Shown: positions 1 through 9,865, numbered from the stretch's first letter. The stretch: 64,000 bases of DNA from an uncultured Pedobacter sp. (GCF_913776295.1 NZ_CAJYOJ010000060.1:62001-126000); one strand, 5' to 3'. Made by a program: numbers and translations. The notes: generated from the sequence alone by a model not told the origin.

Positions 1-100
1 ATTCGTAATCATCGTAGGTAATTGAACCGAAGTTAAAGTTTTGGGCATGAATGTTTAGCGACAGGAAAAATAGAAATAATAGAGGTAGTATTTTATTCAT
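1..100 (-). CDS. Secreted protein, N-terminal fragment (cut by window edge)
   Basis: Only the first 33 codons are inside the window, read leftwards from an ATG at 98-100. They begin with MNK, a hydrophobic run (LPLLFLFFLSL) and a likely signal peptidase I site after NIHAQ, followed by NFNFGSITYDDYE. This is a typical Bacteroidota export signal. The FGSITYDDYE stretch resembles the start of DUF3857/transglutaminase-like secreted proteins, but too little is present to assign a family. The leader upstream (127-145) contains a small perfect hairpin, AATCTTAG-aaa-CTAAGATT, of unknown role. Confidence 0.6.
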   Translation of the reverse strand, partial: MNKILPLLFLFFLSLNIHAQNFNFGSITYDDYE

Positions 101-280
101 TTGAGCGTAAGTAAGGGCTGCAAGTTAATCTTAGAAACTAAGATTCTGAAATAATTTGACAATTAAATTTATAAATTAATGAAGCTGTTTACCGAACTAA
201 TGAAACCTTTTTAGCACTTTTGAAAAAAGAATTTGACATTCCGATTCAAATCTAATGTCGCCAATCTCACATCTTAAGAA

Positions 281-1234
281 ATGAAATTAAATTTAAAACG
301 CCCTTTAGCATTTTTTGATTTAGAAGCTACCGGAGTTAATGTTGGAGCTGACAGAATCGTTGAAATAGCGATTTTAAAAGCCATGCCTGATGGTTCTGAA
401 CTTGTTAAAACCTGGCGGGTAAATCCCGAAATGCCGATTCCCCTGCAAACTTCATTGATACATGGTATTTATGATGAAGATATTGCTGACAAACCAACCT
501 TTAAAACACTGGCAGCAGAAATTGCTGAATTTATCGGAGATAGTGACCTGGCCGGATATAATTCAAATAAATTTGATATCCCTATGCTCTTAGAAGAATT
601 TTTAAGGGCGGAAATAGATTTCGACATGAGCAACCGTAAATTTGTTGATGTACAGAATATTTTTCACCAGATGGAACAGCGTACCTTAAAAGCAGCCTAT
701 AAATTCTATTGTCAGGAAGATTTGGTTAATGCACACGCTGCTGAAGCTGATGTAATTGCCACCTACAAAGTTTTACTCGGCCAGCTGGAGATGTATAAAG
801 AAACCGAGTTTGAGAATAAGCAAGGTGTAAAATGCATTCCGGTAGTAAACGATGTAGATGCGCTGCATATTTTTACTAACATCAATAAACCTGTAGATTT
901 TGCTGGTCGTTTAGTTTACAATGACAACGATGAGGTGTGTTTTAATTTTGGCAAACACAAAGGTAAAACCACGGCACAGGTATTTTCGGTAGAGCCAAGC
1001 TACTATGCCTGGATGAAAAATGGCGATTTCCCTCTATATACAAAAAAGAAGTTAGATGAGGAGTGGGCAAAATTCAATGCAAAGAAAAATGAAAACAGAC
1101 CAGCCAGACCTCAGCACAATACACCCCAAAATAAACCTCAGTATCAACAGAAACCTCAACCAAAGCCCGAAAAACCGGCTCAGCCAATCAATTCGGATAT
1201 GTTAGAGCAATTGAAAATGAAATTTGGCAAGTAA
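281..1234 (+). CDS. DnaQ-like 3'-5' exonuclease with ExoX-like C-terminal domain
   Basis: A DEDD-family 3'-5' exonuclease of 317 residues. Motif Exo I is FFDLEATG (Asp13, Glu15). Exo II is the NKFDIPML segment with Asp99. Exo III is HAAEAD with His152 and Asp157, which makes it the DEDDh type. Residues about 213-262 (FGKHKGKT, then YYAWM and DFP) match the small domain found at the C terminus of exodeoxyribonuclease X-like proteins. The last 50 residues are rich in Pro, Gln and Lys and are probably disordered. It could act in DNA repair or as a proofreading-like nuclease; a role as the replicative epsilon subunit is not shown. It stands alone between divergent and co-oriented unrelated genes. 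Confidence 0.85.
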   Translation: MKLNLKRPLAFFDLEATGVNVGADRIVEIAILKAMPDGSELVKTWRVNPEMPIPLQTSLIHGIYDEDIADKPTFKTLAAEIAEFIGDSDLAGYNSNKFDIPMLLEEFLRAEIDFDMSNRKFVDVQNIFHQMEQRTLKAAYKFYCQEDLVNAHAAEADVIATYKVLLGQLEMYKETEFENKQGVKCIPVVNDVDALHIFTNINKPVDFAGRLVYNDNDEVCFNFGKHKGKTTAQVFSVEPSYYAWMKNGDFPLYTKKKLDEEWAKFNAKKNENRPARPQHNTPQNKPQYQQKPQPKPEKPAQPINSDMLEQLKMKFGK

Positions 1235-1310
1235 GTAATAATGGTTAACCGGTTAACTGTTTAATTGGTATAAAACGCTATGCGCCATGCGCTTAGCCCT
1301 AAGCTTAAAA

Positions 1311-3170
1311 ATGAAATCTATAAAAATATTCAGCCTGTTATTTTGTGCAACAATTTATGTTAGTGCACAAACCACCTTGCCGATAGCACCCGTGTTTCAG
1401 AAGGCCTATCAGAAAGAAACCAGAAATGTAGATGGCAAGCCCGGTAAACATTATTGGCAAAATACTTCTAAATATGATCTGGATGTTAATTTTAATCCTG
1501 CCAGCCGGTTGTTAAAGGGCAAAGTTCAGGTAACGTACACCAATAACAGTCCGGATACTTTGAAAGAAATCTGGTTTAAACTGTATCCCAATTTATATAA
1601 AAAAGGAACGCCGAGAAAATCAAAACTGTCAACTTCTGATCTCGGTGATGGTGTGGCTATAGAGAAAATGGTAGCGAACGGAAAACCAGTTAATGATTTT
1701 AAGATTGATGGAACAAATATGACAGTTGATGTCCCGGCAGTAATGCCCGGAAAAACCATCAGCTTTTCTATTGATTATAGTTATACTTTAAATAAAGGAT
1801 CACATGTACGTACAGGCCAGGTAGATGATGGTTCGTATTTTGTAGCCTACTTTTTTCCCCGTATTGCGGTTTATGATGATATTGACGGCTGGAATAAATT
1901 CCCATATACGGGTGCGGAAGAATTTTACAATGATTTTGACCAGTTTAATGCTTCTATTACAGTACCGGGAACTTACGGTATATGGGCAACCGGCGATCTG
2001 AAAAATCCTTCCGAAGTTTATCAGAAAGAGATTGTTTCGAGAATTTTAACGGCAGAAAAAAATGATGCTGTAATTGACGTGATCACCGGTAAAGATTTAG
2101 CAGATAGAAAAGTAACTAAACCAAATGCCTTTAATACTTTCAGGTTTGAAGCCAAAAATGTTACCGATTTTGTATTTGCCTTAAGCGATCATTATTTATG
2201 GAAGTCGAGTAGTTTGGTAGTTGATCCCAAAACGAAAAGAAGAACCCGGGTAGATGCTGTTTTTAATCCAAAACATCAGGATTATTATGAGGTGATAGAT
2301 TTTGCCCGTAAAACGGTAGAGGCCATGAGTTATTCTTTTCCAAAATGGCCTTTTCCGTACAACCACGAGACGATCTTTGATGGTTTAGACCAGATGGAAT
2401 ATCCGATGATGGTAAATGATAATCCGGTAGATAACAGGACGGACGCCATTACTTTAACCGATCACGAAATCTTCCATACTATGTTTCCGTTTTATATGGG
2501 CATAAATGAAACCAAGTATGGCTGGATGGATGAGGGCTGGGCAACTATTGGTGAGTGGCTTATATCACCAATGATCGATTCAACCATTGTGGATGAATAT
2601 GGTGTTCAGCCTACAGCTTCATCTTCTGGTGGAAAAGATGACACGCCGATTATGACTTTAACGCCTGACTTAAAAGGATCGGGATCTTTTACAAACTCTT
2701 ATCCAAAACCGGGTTTGGCTTATTTGTACGTTAAGGATTATTTGGGTGATGAATTGTTTACCAAAGCTTTACACACTTATATTCAGAACTGGAATGGCAA
2801 ACACCCGATGCCATACGATTTCTTTAACAGCATAAATGCAGGCAGTGGAAAAAATTTAAACTGGTTTTGGAAAGCGTGGTTTTTTGAAGATGGCGTAACC
2901 GATATGGCCATCAAAGCAGTAGATAAAACTTTAGGTGGATATACGGTAACTGTTGAAAATAAAAGCGTTAAGCCTTTGCCTATTGATTTGACGCTGACCT
3001 TTGAAGATGGTACTACAGAAAAAAAACATAGCACTATTGGGGTATGGGAAAAAGGCGACCGACTGGTAAAGATTGAAATAAAGACTGAAAAAAAATTATC
3101 AAAAGTAGTGATGGGAAATCCGCACACGCCGGATAAGGTTAAAAGTGATAATAGTTTTTCGGTAAATTAA
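1311..3170 (+). CDS. Secreted M1-family (gluzincin) metallopeptidase
   Basis: The ATG at 1311 is preferred over one at 1287 because it begins a clean signal peptide (MKSIKIFSLLFCATIYVSA, then QTT). The mature protein has an aminopeptidase-N-like beta domain followed by a zinc site: HEIFH at residues 385-389 and the third ligand Glu408 in WMDEGW, 18 residues later, as in the M1 family. The GAMEN exopeptidase motif of classical M1 enzymes is replaced by DQMEYP. This is common in Bacteroidota M1-like peptidases and leaves true aminopeptidase activity uncertain. Length about 619 residues. Probably periplasmic or surface exposed. No operon partner is obvious. Confidence 0.88.
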   Translation: MKSIKIFSLLFCATIYVSAQTTLPIAPVFQKAYQKETRNVDGKPGKHYWQNTSKYDLDVNFNPASRLLKGKVQVTYTNNSPDTLKEIWFKLYPNLYKKGTPRKSKLSTSDLGDGVAIEKMVANGKPVNDFKIDGTNMTVDVPAVMPGKTISFSIDYSYTLNKGSHVRTGQVDDGSYFVAYFFPRIAVYDDIDGWNKFPYTGAEEFYNDFDQFNASITVPGTYGIWATGDLKNPSEVYQKEIVSRILTAEKNDAVIDVITGKDLADRKVTKPNAFNTFRFEAKNVTDFVFALSDHYLWKSSSLVVDPKTKRRTRVDAVFNPKHQDYYEVIDFARKTVEAMSYSFPKWPFPYNHETIFDGLDQMEYPMMVNDNPVDNRTDAITLTDHEIFHTMFPFYMGINETKYGWMDEGWATIGEWLISPMIDSTIVDEYGVQPTASSSGGKDDTPIMTLTPDLKGSGSFTNSYPKPGLAYLYVKDYLGDELFTKALHTYIQNWNGKHPMPYDFFNSINAGSGKNLNWFWKAWFFEDGVTDMAIKAVDKTLGGYTVTVENKSVKPLPIDLTLTFEDGTTEKKHSTIGVWEKGDRLVKIEIKTEKKLSKVVMGNPHTPDKVKSDNSFSVN

Positions 3171-3209
3171 AGCGGAATACAGTGGATTGATATTTAATGA
3201 GTTTTTTTA

Positions 3210-4034
3210 ATGCGCATATTCGAAACCTTTAAGCCAAATAGTGAACTTGTAAAGAAATATGTAAGTTATTATTACCTGCACATCACTGATGATCACAATG
3301 AAAAAAACGAGTATACCTGTTATCCTCACTATAACAATACCATCTCGTTCTACCGCAGTCATCGTTTTAAGTATCAACAAGATCACTCTATTTTGGAATT
3401 TGATATTAAATCGAAACCGATTCAAATTTATACTCCGATCAGAGAACGGCCATTGAAGGTTACGCAAACTGGAGCTGTTTATAAAATAGCTATTGTTTTT
3501 ATCCCCTTTGGCATCAATCAATTTTTAAATGGTTCATCATTATTGGCATTTGATTCAGCTTTTTCGTTTTTCGGGGAAGAAGAAATTGAGCAATTATTCG
3601 AAACAGTCAATATTGAAAAACTTGTTACATTAATTGATCACCTGCTGATTAAGAAATATGCCAAAGTTGAGAATTTATACATCGAAAAAGCATTAGACTT
3701 GCTTGGCGATAACGTCAATGACATTTCAATTGATTTGATTGCTGAAAATAAACTAGGCATCAGCAGAAAACATTTAAACCGCTTATTTCGTAAATATCTT
3801 AATATCAGTCCACAGAAATACCGGTCGATTGTTCGTTTTAGAGAATTAATGTCGAATAAGCTAAGTAGTAACAGCGATCAAAACCTATCGGACCTTTCTC
3901 ATCAGGCAAACTATACCGATCAATCTCATTTTATTAAAGCCTGTAAATTGCTCACAGATGTTACTCCAGCCAGGTTTTTTAATGATGGAAAGATCATCGG
4001 TAACGAAGATACCTTCTGGAAATTTCACAGTTAG
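3210..4034 (+). CDS. AraC-family transcriptional regulator
   Basis: A 274-residue protein with a poorly conserved N-terminal sensing half and a C-terminal AraC/XylS double helix-turn-helix at about residues 165-262. The first helix-turn-helix carries GISRKHLNRLFRKYLNISPQ and the second has the typical LSDLSHQANYTDQSHFIKACK signature, with the usual PARF-type end. It lies 71 bases upstream of a secreted alpha/beta hydrolase on the same strand, so it may regulate that gene; this is inference from position only. The N-terminal half resembles the DUF6597-type ligand-binding regions common in Bacteroidota AraC proteins, but no ligand can be named. Confidence 0.9.
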   Translation: MRIFETFKPNSELVKKYVSYYYLHITDDHNEKNEYTCYPHYNNTISFYRSHRFKYQQDHSILEFDIKSKPIQIYTPIRERPLKVTQTGAVYKIAIVFIPFGINQFLNGSSLLAFDSAFSFFGEEEIEQLFETVNIEKLVTLIDHLLIKKYAKVENLYIEKALDLLGDNVNDISIDLIAENKLGISRKHLNRLFRKYLNISPQKYRSIVRFRELMSNKLSSNSDQNLSDLSHQANYTDQSHFIKACKLLTDVTPARFFNDGKIIGNEDTFWKFHS

Positions 4035-4105
4035 CCAAATGTCCCAATTTTACAATTATGGCTGCCAGTTCTCTCTTAAATTTGGGGATCTGACTTATAA
4101 TGGCT

Positions 4106-5791
4106 ATGAAGAAAATTGCAATCGTGTTTTTATTTTTAAGTACTTTCTTAAAATTAAATGCTCAAACCTATACAAAATTAACCGACAGTGCATTGAAACT
4201 GATGCGGAACGCAAAGGATACTTTCGATTACAGGAAATCTTTGAACTCATATGAAAAAGCATTTCTACAATATCCAAAAGCGGTAGATTGTCAGTCTCTG
4301 TATAGAGCATCTGTTTTAGCTTCAAAACTTAAGGATAATAATGGAGCATTTGGATATCTAAATCACTTACTGGCGCTAGATAATGATGAAAATACTACCT
4401 GGGATTATTTAACTTTTAGATCTCCCCAAAATGAATACGAAAATCTTTTTAATGATTGCAGATGGCCAGCTATATTGGCGAAAGCGAAAAAAATGAAGGC
4501 CGGTTTTTATACAAGGCTGCGCAACCACCAGAACGAGTTTCAGGCAGGGCCATTAAAGCAAGATACATACCTTAGCGCCAAAGATGGCAGAGAGGCATAT
4601 CAGAAGATTAAAAAGTTTAATTCATATCTGGCAAAAAAAGAAGTTGGTTATTCCATTGAATTCAAAGTGACAGATAGTTTAGTCACCTCATATTATATTA
4701 GTTTACCATTACACTATAATCCTAAGAAAAGCTATCCTGTATTATTTTTTCTTCATGGTGCGGTAAGTAGCAATGGTTTTTCGAGTTTTCAAAAAGCATC
4801 ATGGGTTATGGACGGTTGGAACAGATATTATACTAAATATGCTGCAATCAATGAAGTAATAATGGTTTATCCGAAAGGTTCAAAGAAATTTAACTGGATG
4901 AATCCTGATGATGGTTTCTTTATGATACCCGCAATGTTAAGGGAAATTAAAAAATCAATTAATATCGATGATGATAAAGTTTTCATCACCGGACATTCAA
5001 ATGGAGCAACAGGGTCTTTTTCTTATTTGATGAAACAACAAGGTTCATTTGCGGGCTTTTATGGATTTAATACGAAACCAATGGTCAGAACCGGAGGCAC
5101 GTTTTTGCGAAATATTTTAAACAGATCGTTTTTTAACGTTTCCACCGATGAAGACTACTACTTTCCACCAGACGCAAATGATTCTTTAAATATCATCATG
5201 AAAAAAATGGGAGCAGATTATCAGGATCATCGATATAATGGGTGGCCGCACTGGTTTCCACAATTTGATGAATCTGAGCCAGCTTACCAATTGTTATTTA
5301 AGGACCTAAAAAGCAGAGCCAGAAATCCATATCAAAAATCTATCTATTGGGAATGCGATGATGTGAAATATGGTAAAGCAGACTGGATTGAGATTACCGC
5401 ATTGGATACGGCCGGTAAACTAGCAGACTGGCATGAAAGAATTAATTTTAACATACATAAAGTTGTCAACTATGATCAATCTAAGGATACAGTGATTACA
5501 ACCGATACATTATTTAAAGCATTTAAATTTCCCAGAAAATCGGGTGCAGTTAGGGCTACCTTTAACAATAATGAATTTCATATAGAAACTTCACAGGTTA
5601 GATCGTTGACCATCTTTCTATCACCAGAAATGATTGATGTAAGTAAACCGGTATCTGTTTTTATAAATGGAATTAAACGTATTGAAAAAAATCCTGTTTA
5701 TGATAAAAAAATTATACTGGATAATTTTAATAAAACTTACGATCGCAAGGCAGTTTGGATTGATCAGATAGAACTTTTAATATCAAATTAA
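4106..5791 (+). CDS. Secreted alpha/beta hydrolase (esterase-like)
   Basis: The start is taken at the second of two close ATGs (4100 and 4106), giving MKKIAIVFLFLSTFLKLNAQ, a signal peptide. The N-terminal 150 residues are helical and look tetratricopeptide-like (a count of amino-acid stretches around SYEKAFLQYP). An alpha/beta hydrolase core follows: LFFLHGA for the oxyanion strand, GHSNGA for the nucleophile elbow, STDEDYYFPPD near the acid and GWPHWFP for the catalytic His. The C-terminal 130 residues look like a beta-rich accessory domain. The substrate is unknown; it could be an acetyl- or feruloyl-esterase-type enzyme. Its stop codon lies 2 bases from the convergent queG stop, with no visible terminator between. 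Confidence 0.75.
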   Translation: MKKIAIVFLFLSTFLKLNAQTYTKLTDSALKLMRNAKDTFDYRKSLNSYEKAFLQYPKAVDCQSLYRASVLASKLKDNNGAFGYLNHLLALDNDENTTWDYLTFRSPQNEYENLFNDCRWPAILAKAKKMKAGFYTRLRNHQNEFQAGPLKQDTYLSAKDGREAYQKIKKFNSYLAKKEVGYSIEFKVTDSLVTSYYISLPLHYNPKKSYPVLFFLHGAVSSNGFSSFQKASWVMDGWNRYYTKYAAINEVIMVYPKGSKKFNWMNPDDGFFMIPAMLREIKKSINIDDDKVFITGHSNGATGSFSYLMKQQGSFAGFYGFNTKPMVRTGGTFLRNILNRSFFNVSTDEDYYFPPDANDSLNIIMKKMGADYQDHRYNGWPHWFPQFDESEPAYQLLFKDLKSRARNPYQKSIYWECDDVKYGKADWIEITALDTAGKLADWHERINFNIHKVVNYDQSKDTVITTDTLFKAFKFPRKSGAVRATFNNNEFHIETSQVRSLTIFLSPEMIDVSKPVSVFINGIKRIEKNPVYDKKIILDNFNKTYDRKAVWIDQIELLISN

Positions 5792-5793
5792 TT

Positions 5794-6726
5794 TTATGGT
5801 TTCAAAAAGTCTATATTTCTTTTCAATCCTGCAAACTTAGTACGCTTAACCGCCGAGCCTTTAAAAACCTTTTTGAAAACATCGTCTGTAATTTCCATCA
5901 GGTCTTTTGCACTCAAATCCAGCAAGCCATTCTCCGGCTTAAAGGCATCTTCCTGATGTGCTTTAGAGAAACGGTTCCATGGACAAACATCCTGACAAAT
6001 ATCGCAGCCGAACATCCAGTTGCTCATTTTATCTTTGAACTCATTTGGAATTTCGTTTTTGAGCTCAATGGTAAGATAAGAAATACATTTCGTTCCATCC
6101 ACAACCTGGGGTGCAATAATGGCATCAGTAGGGCAGGCATCTAAACAGCGCGTACAGCTTCCACAATAATCAGCCTGGTAAGGATGGTCGTAATCCAGGT
6201 CAAGATCAACGATTAATTCGGCAAGAAAAAAAAATGAACCATCTGTTTTACTAATGAGGTTTGAATTTTTTCCAATCCATCCAATACCCGATTTTTTTGC
6301 CCAGGCACGGTCTAAAACCGGTGCAGAATCTACAAATGCCCTTCCTGAAACTTCTCCGATATTTTCTTCAATAAAATGGGTGAGTTCCTTTAATTTTTCT
6401 TTGATAACCGTGTGGTAATCCTGTCCGTATGCATACCTGGAAATTTTCGGCGCGTTAGGGTCCGCTTGTTTTTCTTCAGTATAATAGTTTAATGATAAGG
6501 AAATTACGGATTTTGCACCATCAACCAGTAATCTCGGATCGAGGCGTTTATCAAAATAGTTTTCCATGTATTTCATTTCACCATGGCGGTTCTGGTTAAG
6601 CCATTTTTCCAGCCTCGGCGCCTCCTCTTCCAGAAACTCGGCTTTCGCAATACCACAAGATAGGAAGCCCAAACGGCAGGCTTCTTCTTTAATTAACTGG
6701 CTATATTTTGCTTTATTATTATACAC
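5794..6726 (-). CDS. queG: Epoxyqueuosine reductase QueG
   Basis: Catalyses the last step of queuosine synthesis in tRNA, reducing epoxyqueuosine to queuosine with cobalamin and two 4Fe-4S clusters. The cluster ligands are visible as [12 protein letters not shown] (Cys188, 191, 194, 198) and [10 protein letters not shown] (Cys241, 244, 248) with Cys214 between. The [10 protein letters not shown] segment near residue 133 carries the expected active-site Asp region. Length 310 residues is normal for the family. The start is GTG at 6724-6726; no in-frame ATG lies close enough to keep the N-terminal domain. A TATCTTTG promoter element sits only 7 bases upstream, so the transcript leader must be very short. 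Confidence 0.95.
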   Translation of the reverse strand: MYNNKAKYSQLIKEEACRLGFLSCGIAKAEFLEEEAPRLEKWLNQNRHGEMKYMENYFDKRLDPRLLVDGAKSVISLSLNYYTEEKQADPNAPKISRYAYGQDYHTVIKEKLKELTHFIEENIGEVSGRAFVDSAPVLDRAWAKKSGIGWIGKNSNLISKTDGSFFFLAELIVDLDLDYDHPYQADYCGSCTRCLDACPTDAIIAPQVVDGTKCISYLTIELKNEIPNEFKDKMSNWMFGCDICQDVCPWNRFSKAHQEDAFKPENGLLDLSAKDLMEITDDVFKKVFKGSAVKRTKFAGLKRNIDFLKP

Positions 6727-6733
6727 TGGTTTG

Positions 6734-6741
6734 CAAAGATA
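6734..6741 (-). promoter_or_regulatory. Bacteroidota -7 promoter element of queG
   Basis: TATCTTTG read on the minus strand matches the Bacteroidota TAnnTTTG consensus. It ends 7 bases before the GTG start, predicting a leader of only a few bases. Confidence 0.6.
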
Positions 6742-6861
6742 AGGCTTAGGATTTAAAACATTTTCAATAATCGCTTGTTCTACATGCAGAAACTACATTA
6801 ATTAATTATGGTTCGTCTTATGGTTAAAAATCAGAAAAGGAGAACTTTTAGTAAATGAACT

Positions 6862-7068
6862 ATGGAAAATATAGATCCACAACATACGGAATCAGGAGCA
6901 GCTCCGAAACCGATTGAAAAAGATTACGAAAATCATAAAGAAGATCCGGGACCGGCAAAACCAGCGGTGACGGAAAAAGACGAAAACGGGGGTGGGCAAG
7001 CTTTAAAATGGGTACTGCCCATAGCCGTAATCATAGGCCTGATTATCTGGTTTATAATGAGAAAATAA
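6862..7068 (+). CDS. Small single-pass membrane protein, unknown function
   Basis: A 68-residue protein with an acidic, proline-rich N-terminal 45 residues (PQHTESGAAPKPIEK, then EDPGPAKPAV) and one C-terminal transmembrane helix (WVLPIAVIIGLIIWFIM) ending in RK. It is a tail-anchored-like layout. Codon use and its own downstream terminator support it as a real gene. I do not recognise a family. Proteins of this size and shape are common and unnamed in Sphingobacteriaceae. Confidence 0.65.
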   Translation: MENIDPQHTESGAAPKPIEKDYENHKEDPGPAKPAVTEKDENGGGQALKWVLPIAVIIGLIIWFIMRK

Positions 7069-7085
7069 TAAGCTTTAGATTAAAA

Positions 7086-7123
7086 ACAAAAATGCCGGTA
7101 AATTAAATTGACCGGCATTTTTT
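7086..7123. terminator. Bidirectional intrinsic terminator
   Basis: Stem AATGCCGGT (7091-7099) and ACCGGCATT (7111-7119), flanked by an A-run on the left and a T-run on the right. It lies between convergent genes and can serve both strands. Confidence 0.85.
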
Positions 7124-7130
7124 ATGAGGA

Positions 7131-8639
7131 CTATTTTAAAAGTTTAACCTGATAAAGGTCCTTTCTACGGTCTTTTAAAATTTTCACGGTACCGTAATGA
7201 TGAAGTTCATCCAGCAAGTGCAAGTCGACATCTACCACCAGAACCATCTCGGTATTGGGTGTCGCTTCCGCTTTGATGGCATTCGTTGGAAAAGCAAAAT
7301 CAGATGGCGTAAAAACGGCTGACTGAGCAAACTGGATATCCATATTATTCACCTTAGGTAAATTGCCTACACAGCCCGCAATGGCTACGTAACATTCGTT
7401 TTCTATGGCCCTGGCCTGGGCGCAATGGCGAACGCGCGTATAACCATTTTGGGTATCGGTTAGAAATGGTACAAATAAAATCTGCATGCCTTGTTCTGCA
7501 TAAATACGGCTCAATTCCGGAAATTCTACATCATAACAGATCAAAATACCCACCTTACCACAATCCGTATCAAAAACCTGCACTTTATCTCCACCAATCA
7601 TGCCGTAATATTTTTGCTCGTTAGGGGTAATGTGAATTTTCCTGTACTCATCTATTTTACCTGTACGGTGACAAAGGTAAGTGGCATTATATAGTTTGCC
7701 ATCCTCAATAAGTGGCATGCTGCCGGTAATAATATTGGTATTGTAGCTCAACGAATATTCATGCATCTTCTGCACAATCTCTTCGGTCTTTTCAGCAAGT
7801 TTACGCATAGCCTCAATTTCCGGTAGGTGGTTGTATGGTTGGAGCAGGGGCGTATTGAATAGCTCAGGGAACATTACAAAATCTGATTTGTAGCCACTTA
7901 AAGCATCCACAAAAAATTCTACCTGTTCATAAAAAGCCTCCATATTGGGGAACAAACGCATTTCCCATTGCACGAGACCTAAACGAATGGTCATGGCCGA
8001 ACGGGCAGAGGCATCAATACCCTGGTAATAAATATTATTCCACTCAATTAAAGTGGCATATTCTTTCGATTCTTTATCACCTGGTAAATAATTTTTTAAT
8101 ACCTTCCTTACGTGAAAATCATTAGAAATCTGAAAAGTGAGCGTAGGATCGTAAATTTCTTTAGCCTTTACCTTATCTATGTATTGCCTGGGGCTTAATT
8201 GTTCAGCATATTGATGGTAACCCGGAATTCTTCCACCCGCAATAATGCTTTTCAGGTTAAGGCTTTCGCAGAGTTCTTTTCTGGCTTCATATAATCTTCT
8301 TCCCAAGCGCAGGCCCCTGTACTCCGGATGTACGAAAATTTCTATGCCATACAGGGTATCGCCATTTGGATCGTGTGTGGTGAAAGAATAATCACCAGTA
8401 ATCAGTTTATAGGTATGCCGATCTCCATATTCATCATAGTTTACAATAATAGCCAATGAGCAGGCTACCACTTTATCATCAACAGCGATACAGAGCTGCC
8501 CTTCCGGAAAAATGTTTAAAAGTTTTGCAATGCTTGATTTTGGCCAGATGGAACCTCCCATGCTATCATAAGCCTGTAGCATTGATTCTCTGAGGTCAGC
8601 GTAATCTTCGAGCGTTAGTTTACGTAATACAATATTCAT
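7131..8639 (-). CDS. GNAT acetyltransferase-carbon/nitrogen hydrolase fusion
   Basis: A two-domain protein. The start is taken at 8639 (MNIVLRKLTLEDYADLRE) rather than 8669. Residues about 1-200 form a GNAT domain, with the acetyl-CoA loop near HPEYRGLRLGRRLYEARKEL. Residues about 215-500 form a nitrilase-superfamily amidohydrolase with the catalytic triad visible: Glu in FVMFPELFN, Lys in YRKIHITPNE, Cys in ILICYDVEFPE. The fusion is a recognised architecture in Bacteroidota and Proteobacteria, annotated as bifunctional but with no established substrate. It could couple acetyl transfer and amide hydrolysis on an amine or carboxamide, but that is inference. No operon partner. Confidence 0.88.
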   Translation of the reverse strand: MNIVLRKLTLEDYADLRESMLQAYDSMGGSIWPKSSIAKLLNIFPEGQLCIAVDDKVVACSLAIIVNYDEYGDRHTYKLITGDYSFTTHDPNGDTLYGIEIFVHPEYRGLRLGRRLYEARKELCESLNLKSIIAGGRIPGYHQYAEQLSPRQYIDKVKAKEIYDPTLTFQISNDFHVRKVLKNYLPGDKESKEYATLIEWNNIYYQGIDASARSAMTIRLGLVQWEMRLFPNMEAFYEQVEFFVDALSGYKSDFVMFPELFNTPLLQPYNHLPEIEAMRKLAEKTEEIVQKMHEYSLSYNTNIITGSMPLIEDGKLYNATYLCHRTGKIDEYRKIHITPNEQKYYGMIGGDKVQVFDTDCGKVGILICYDVEFPELSRIYAEQGMQILFVPFLTDTQNGYTRVRHCAQARAIENECYVAIAGCVGNLPKVNNMDIQFAQSAVFTPSDFAFPTNAIKAEATPNTEMVLVVDVDLHLLDELHHYGTVKILKDRRKDLYQVKLLK

Positions 8640-8800
8640 AGAGTTTGATTTGTATTTAATGGAACACAAAAAGGGGCTAAATGTTCAGATGAAATATATA
8701 TTTCTTTGAAAATCCTGAAGCAAGTTCAGGAGAACGGAACGTTTGATTTGATACAACAATAACACAAATAACGTCACCCTGATTAACGGAAGTAACGTCA

Positions 8801-8819
8801 CCCTGAATTTATTTCAGGG
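8801..8819. repeat. CCCTGAA/TTCAGGG hairpin downstream of ruvB
   Basis: CCCTGAATTTATTTCAGGG, a palindrome with 7-base arms, preceded by two copies of the phrase acgtcaccctga. The same palindrome recurs at 17893 and 36727. It lies just past the ruvB stop codon and could act as a weak terminator. Confidence 0.7.
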
Positions 8820-8838
8820 TCTTAAGGAGTATAATATA

Positions 8839-9861
8839 CTAAAACAACTTTCCCGTTTGTCCAGGGAAATTTTTCTTCAAATGTTTATATGCAGCTTCTG
8901 TTACTTCACGTCCGCGTGATGTACGCATGATATAACCTTCCTGGATTAAAAATGGTTCATACACCTCCTCAATAGTGCCTTCATCTTCTCCAACAGCCGT
9001 GGCAATGGTTTTTAAACCTACCGGACCACCTTTGAATTTATCGATAATGGTAACGAGGATCTTATTGTCCATTTCATCCAAGCCGTGTTCATCTACGTTC
9101 AGTGCGTCCAGTGCATAACGGGCTATTTCGGTGTCGATCGTTCCATTTCCTTTAATCTGTGCAAAATCTCTTGTTCTGCGTAAAAGTGCATTGGCAATAC
9201 GGGGTGTACCACGGCTACGGCGGGCAATTTCATAGGCACCTTCGTCGCTAATCGGCGTTTTTAGTATTTCTGAAGAGCGTAACACAATGGTGGTAAGTAA
9301 TTTAGCATCGTAATAAGCCAAACGGGCGTTAATTCCGAAACGGGCTCTTAAAGGTGCCGTTAACAGGCCAGATCGTGTAGTAGCTCCAACTAATGTAAAT
9401 GGATTAAGCGAGATCTGTACCGAACGGGCATTCGGTCCGGTTTCGAGCATAATATCGATTTTGAAATCTTCCATGGCCGAATACAGATATTCTTCTACCA
9501 GAGGAGATAAACGGTGGATTTCATCAATAAAAAGAATATCACCTTCATCCAGACCTGTCAATAAACCCGCCAAATCACCGGGTTTATCCAACACCGGGCC
9601 TGATGTGACTTTAATACCGGTAGCCATTTCATTGGCAATGATATGAGAAAGCGTGGTTTTACCTAATCCGGGGGGGCCATGTAATAGCACGTGGTCCAGC
9701 GCTTCGCCACGAAGTTTTGCTGCCTGAACGAAAATCTTCAGGTTTTCCATCACTTTCTCCTGCCCGGTAAAATCTTCGAAAGCCTGCGGCCTTAAAACCC
9801 TTTCAATATCACGATCGGTAGGGGTTAAGTGACTTGCTTCAGGATCCAAATGCTCATTCAT
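8839..9861 (-). CDS. ruvB: Holliday junction branch migration helicase RuvB
   Basis: The AAA+ motor of the RuvAB complex, which drives branch migration of Holliday junctions during recombination and repair. Walker A is GPPGLGKTT at residues 62-70 and Walker B is DEIHRL starting at Asp113. Sensor motif GATTRSG and the arginine-finger segment follow, and the C-terminal winged helix ends near [10 protein letters not shown]. Length 340 residues is typical. ruvA and ruvC are not adjacent. A TATATTTG element ends 4 bases before the ATG, so the mRNA may be leaderless. Confidence 0.98.
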   Translation of the reverse strand: MNEHLDPEASHLTPTDRDIERVLRPQAFEDFTGQEKVMENLKIFVQAAKLRGEALDHVLLHGPPGLGKTTLSHIIANEMATGIKVTSGPVLDKPGDLAGLLTGLDEGDILFIDEIHRLSPLVEEYLYSAMEDFKIDIMLETGPNARSVQISLNPFTLVGATTRSGLLTAPLRARFGINARLAYYDAKLLTTIVLRSSEILKTPISDEGAYEIARRSRGTPRIANALLRRTRDFAQIKGNGTIDTEIARYALDALNVDEHGLDEMDNKILVTIIDKFKGGPVGLKTIATAVGEDEGTIEEVYEPFLIQEGYIMRTSRGREVTEAAYKHLKKNFPGQTGKLF

Positions 9862-9865
9862 ACTA

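Noticed and set aside
2783..3127. 114-codon frame opposite the M1 peptidase
   Set aside because: Shadow of a conserved coding region on the other strand.
3958..4254. 98-codon open frame across the AraC gene end and the hydrolase start
   Set aside because: It overlaps two well-supported genes in another frame, and the peptide has no family signal.
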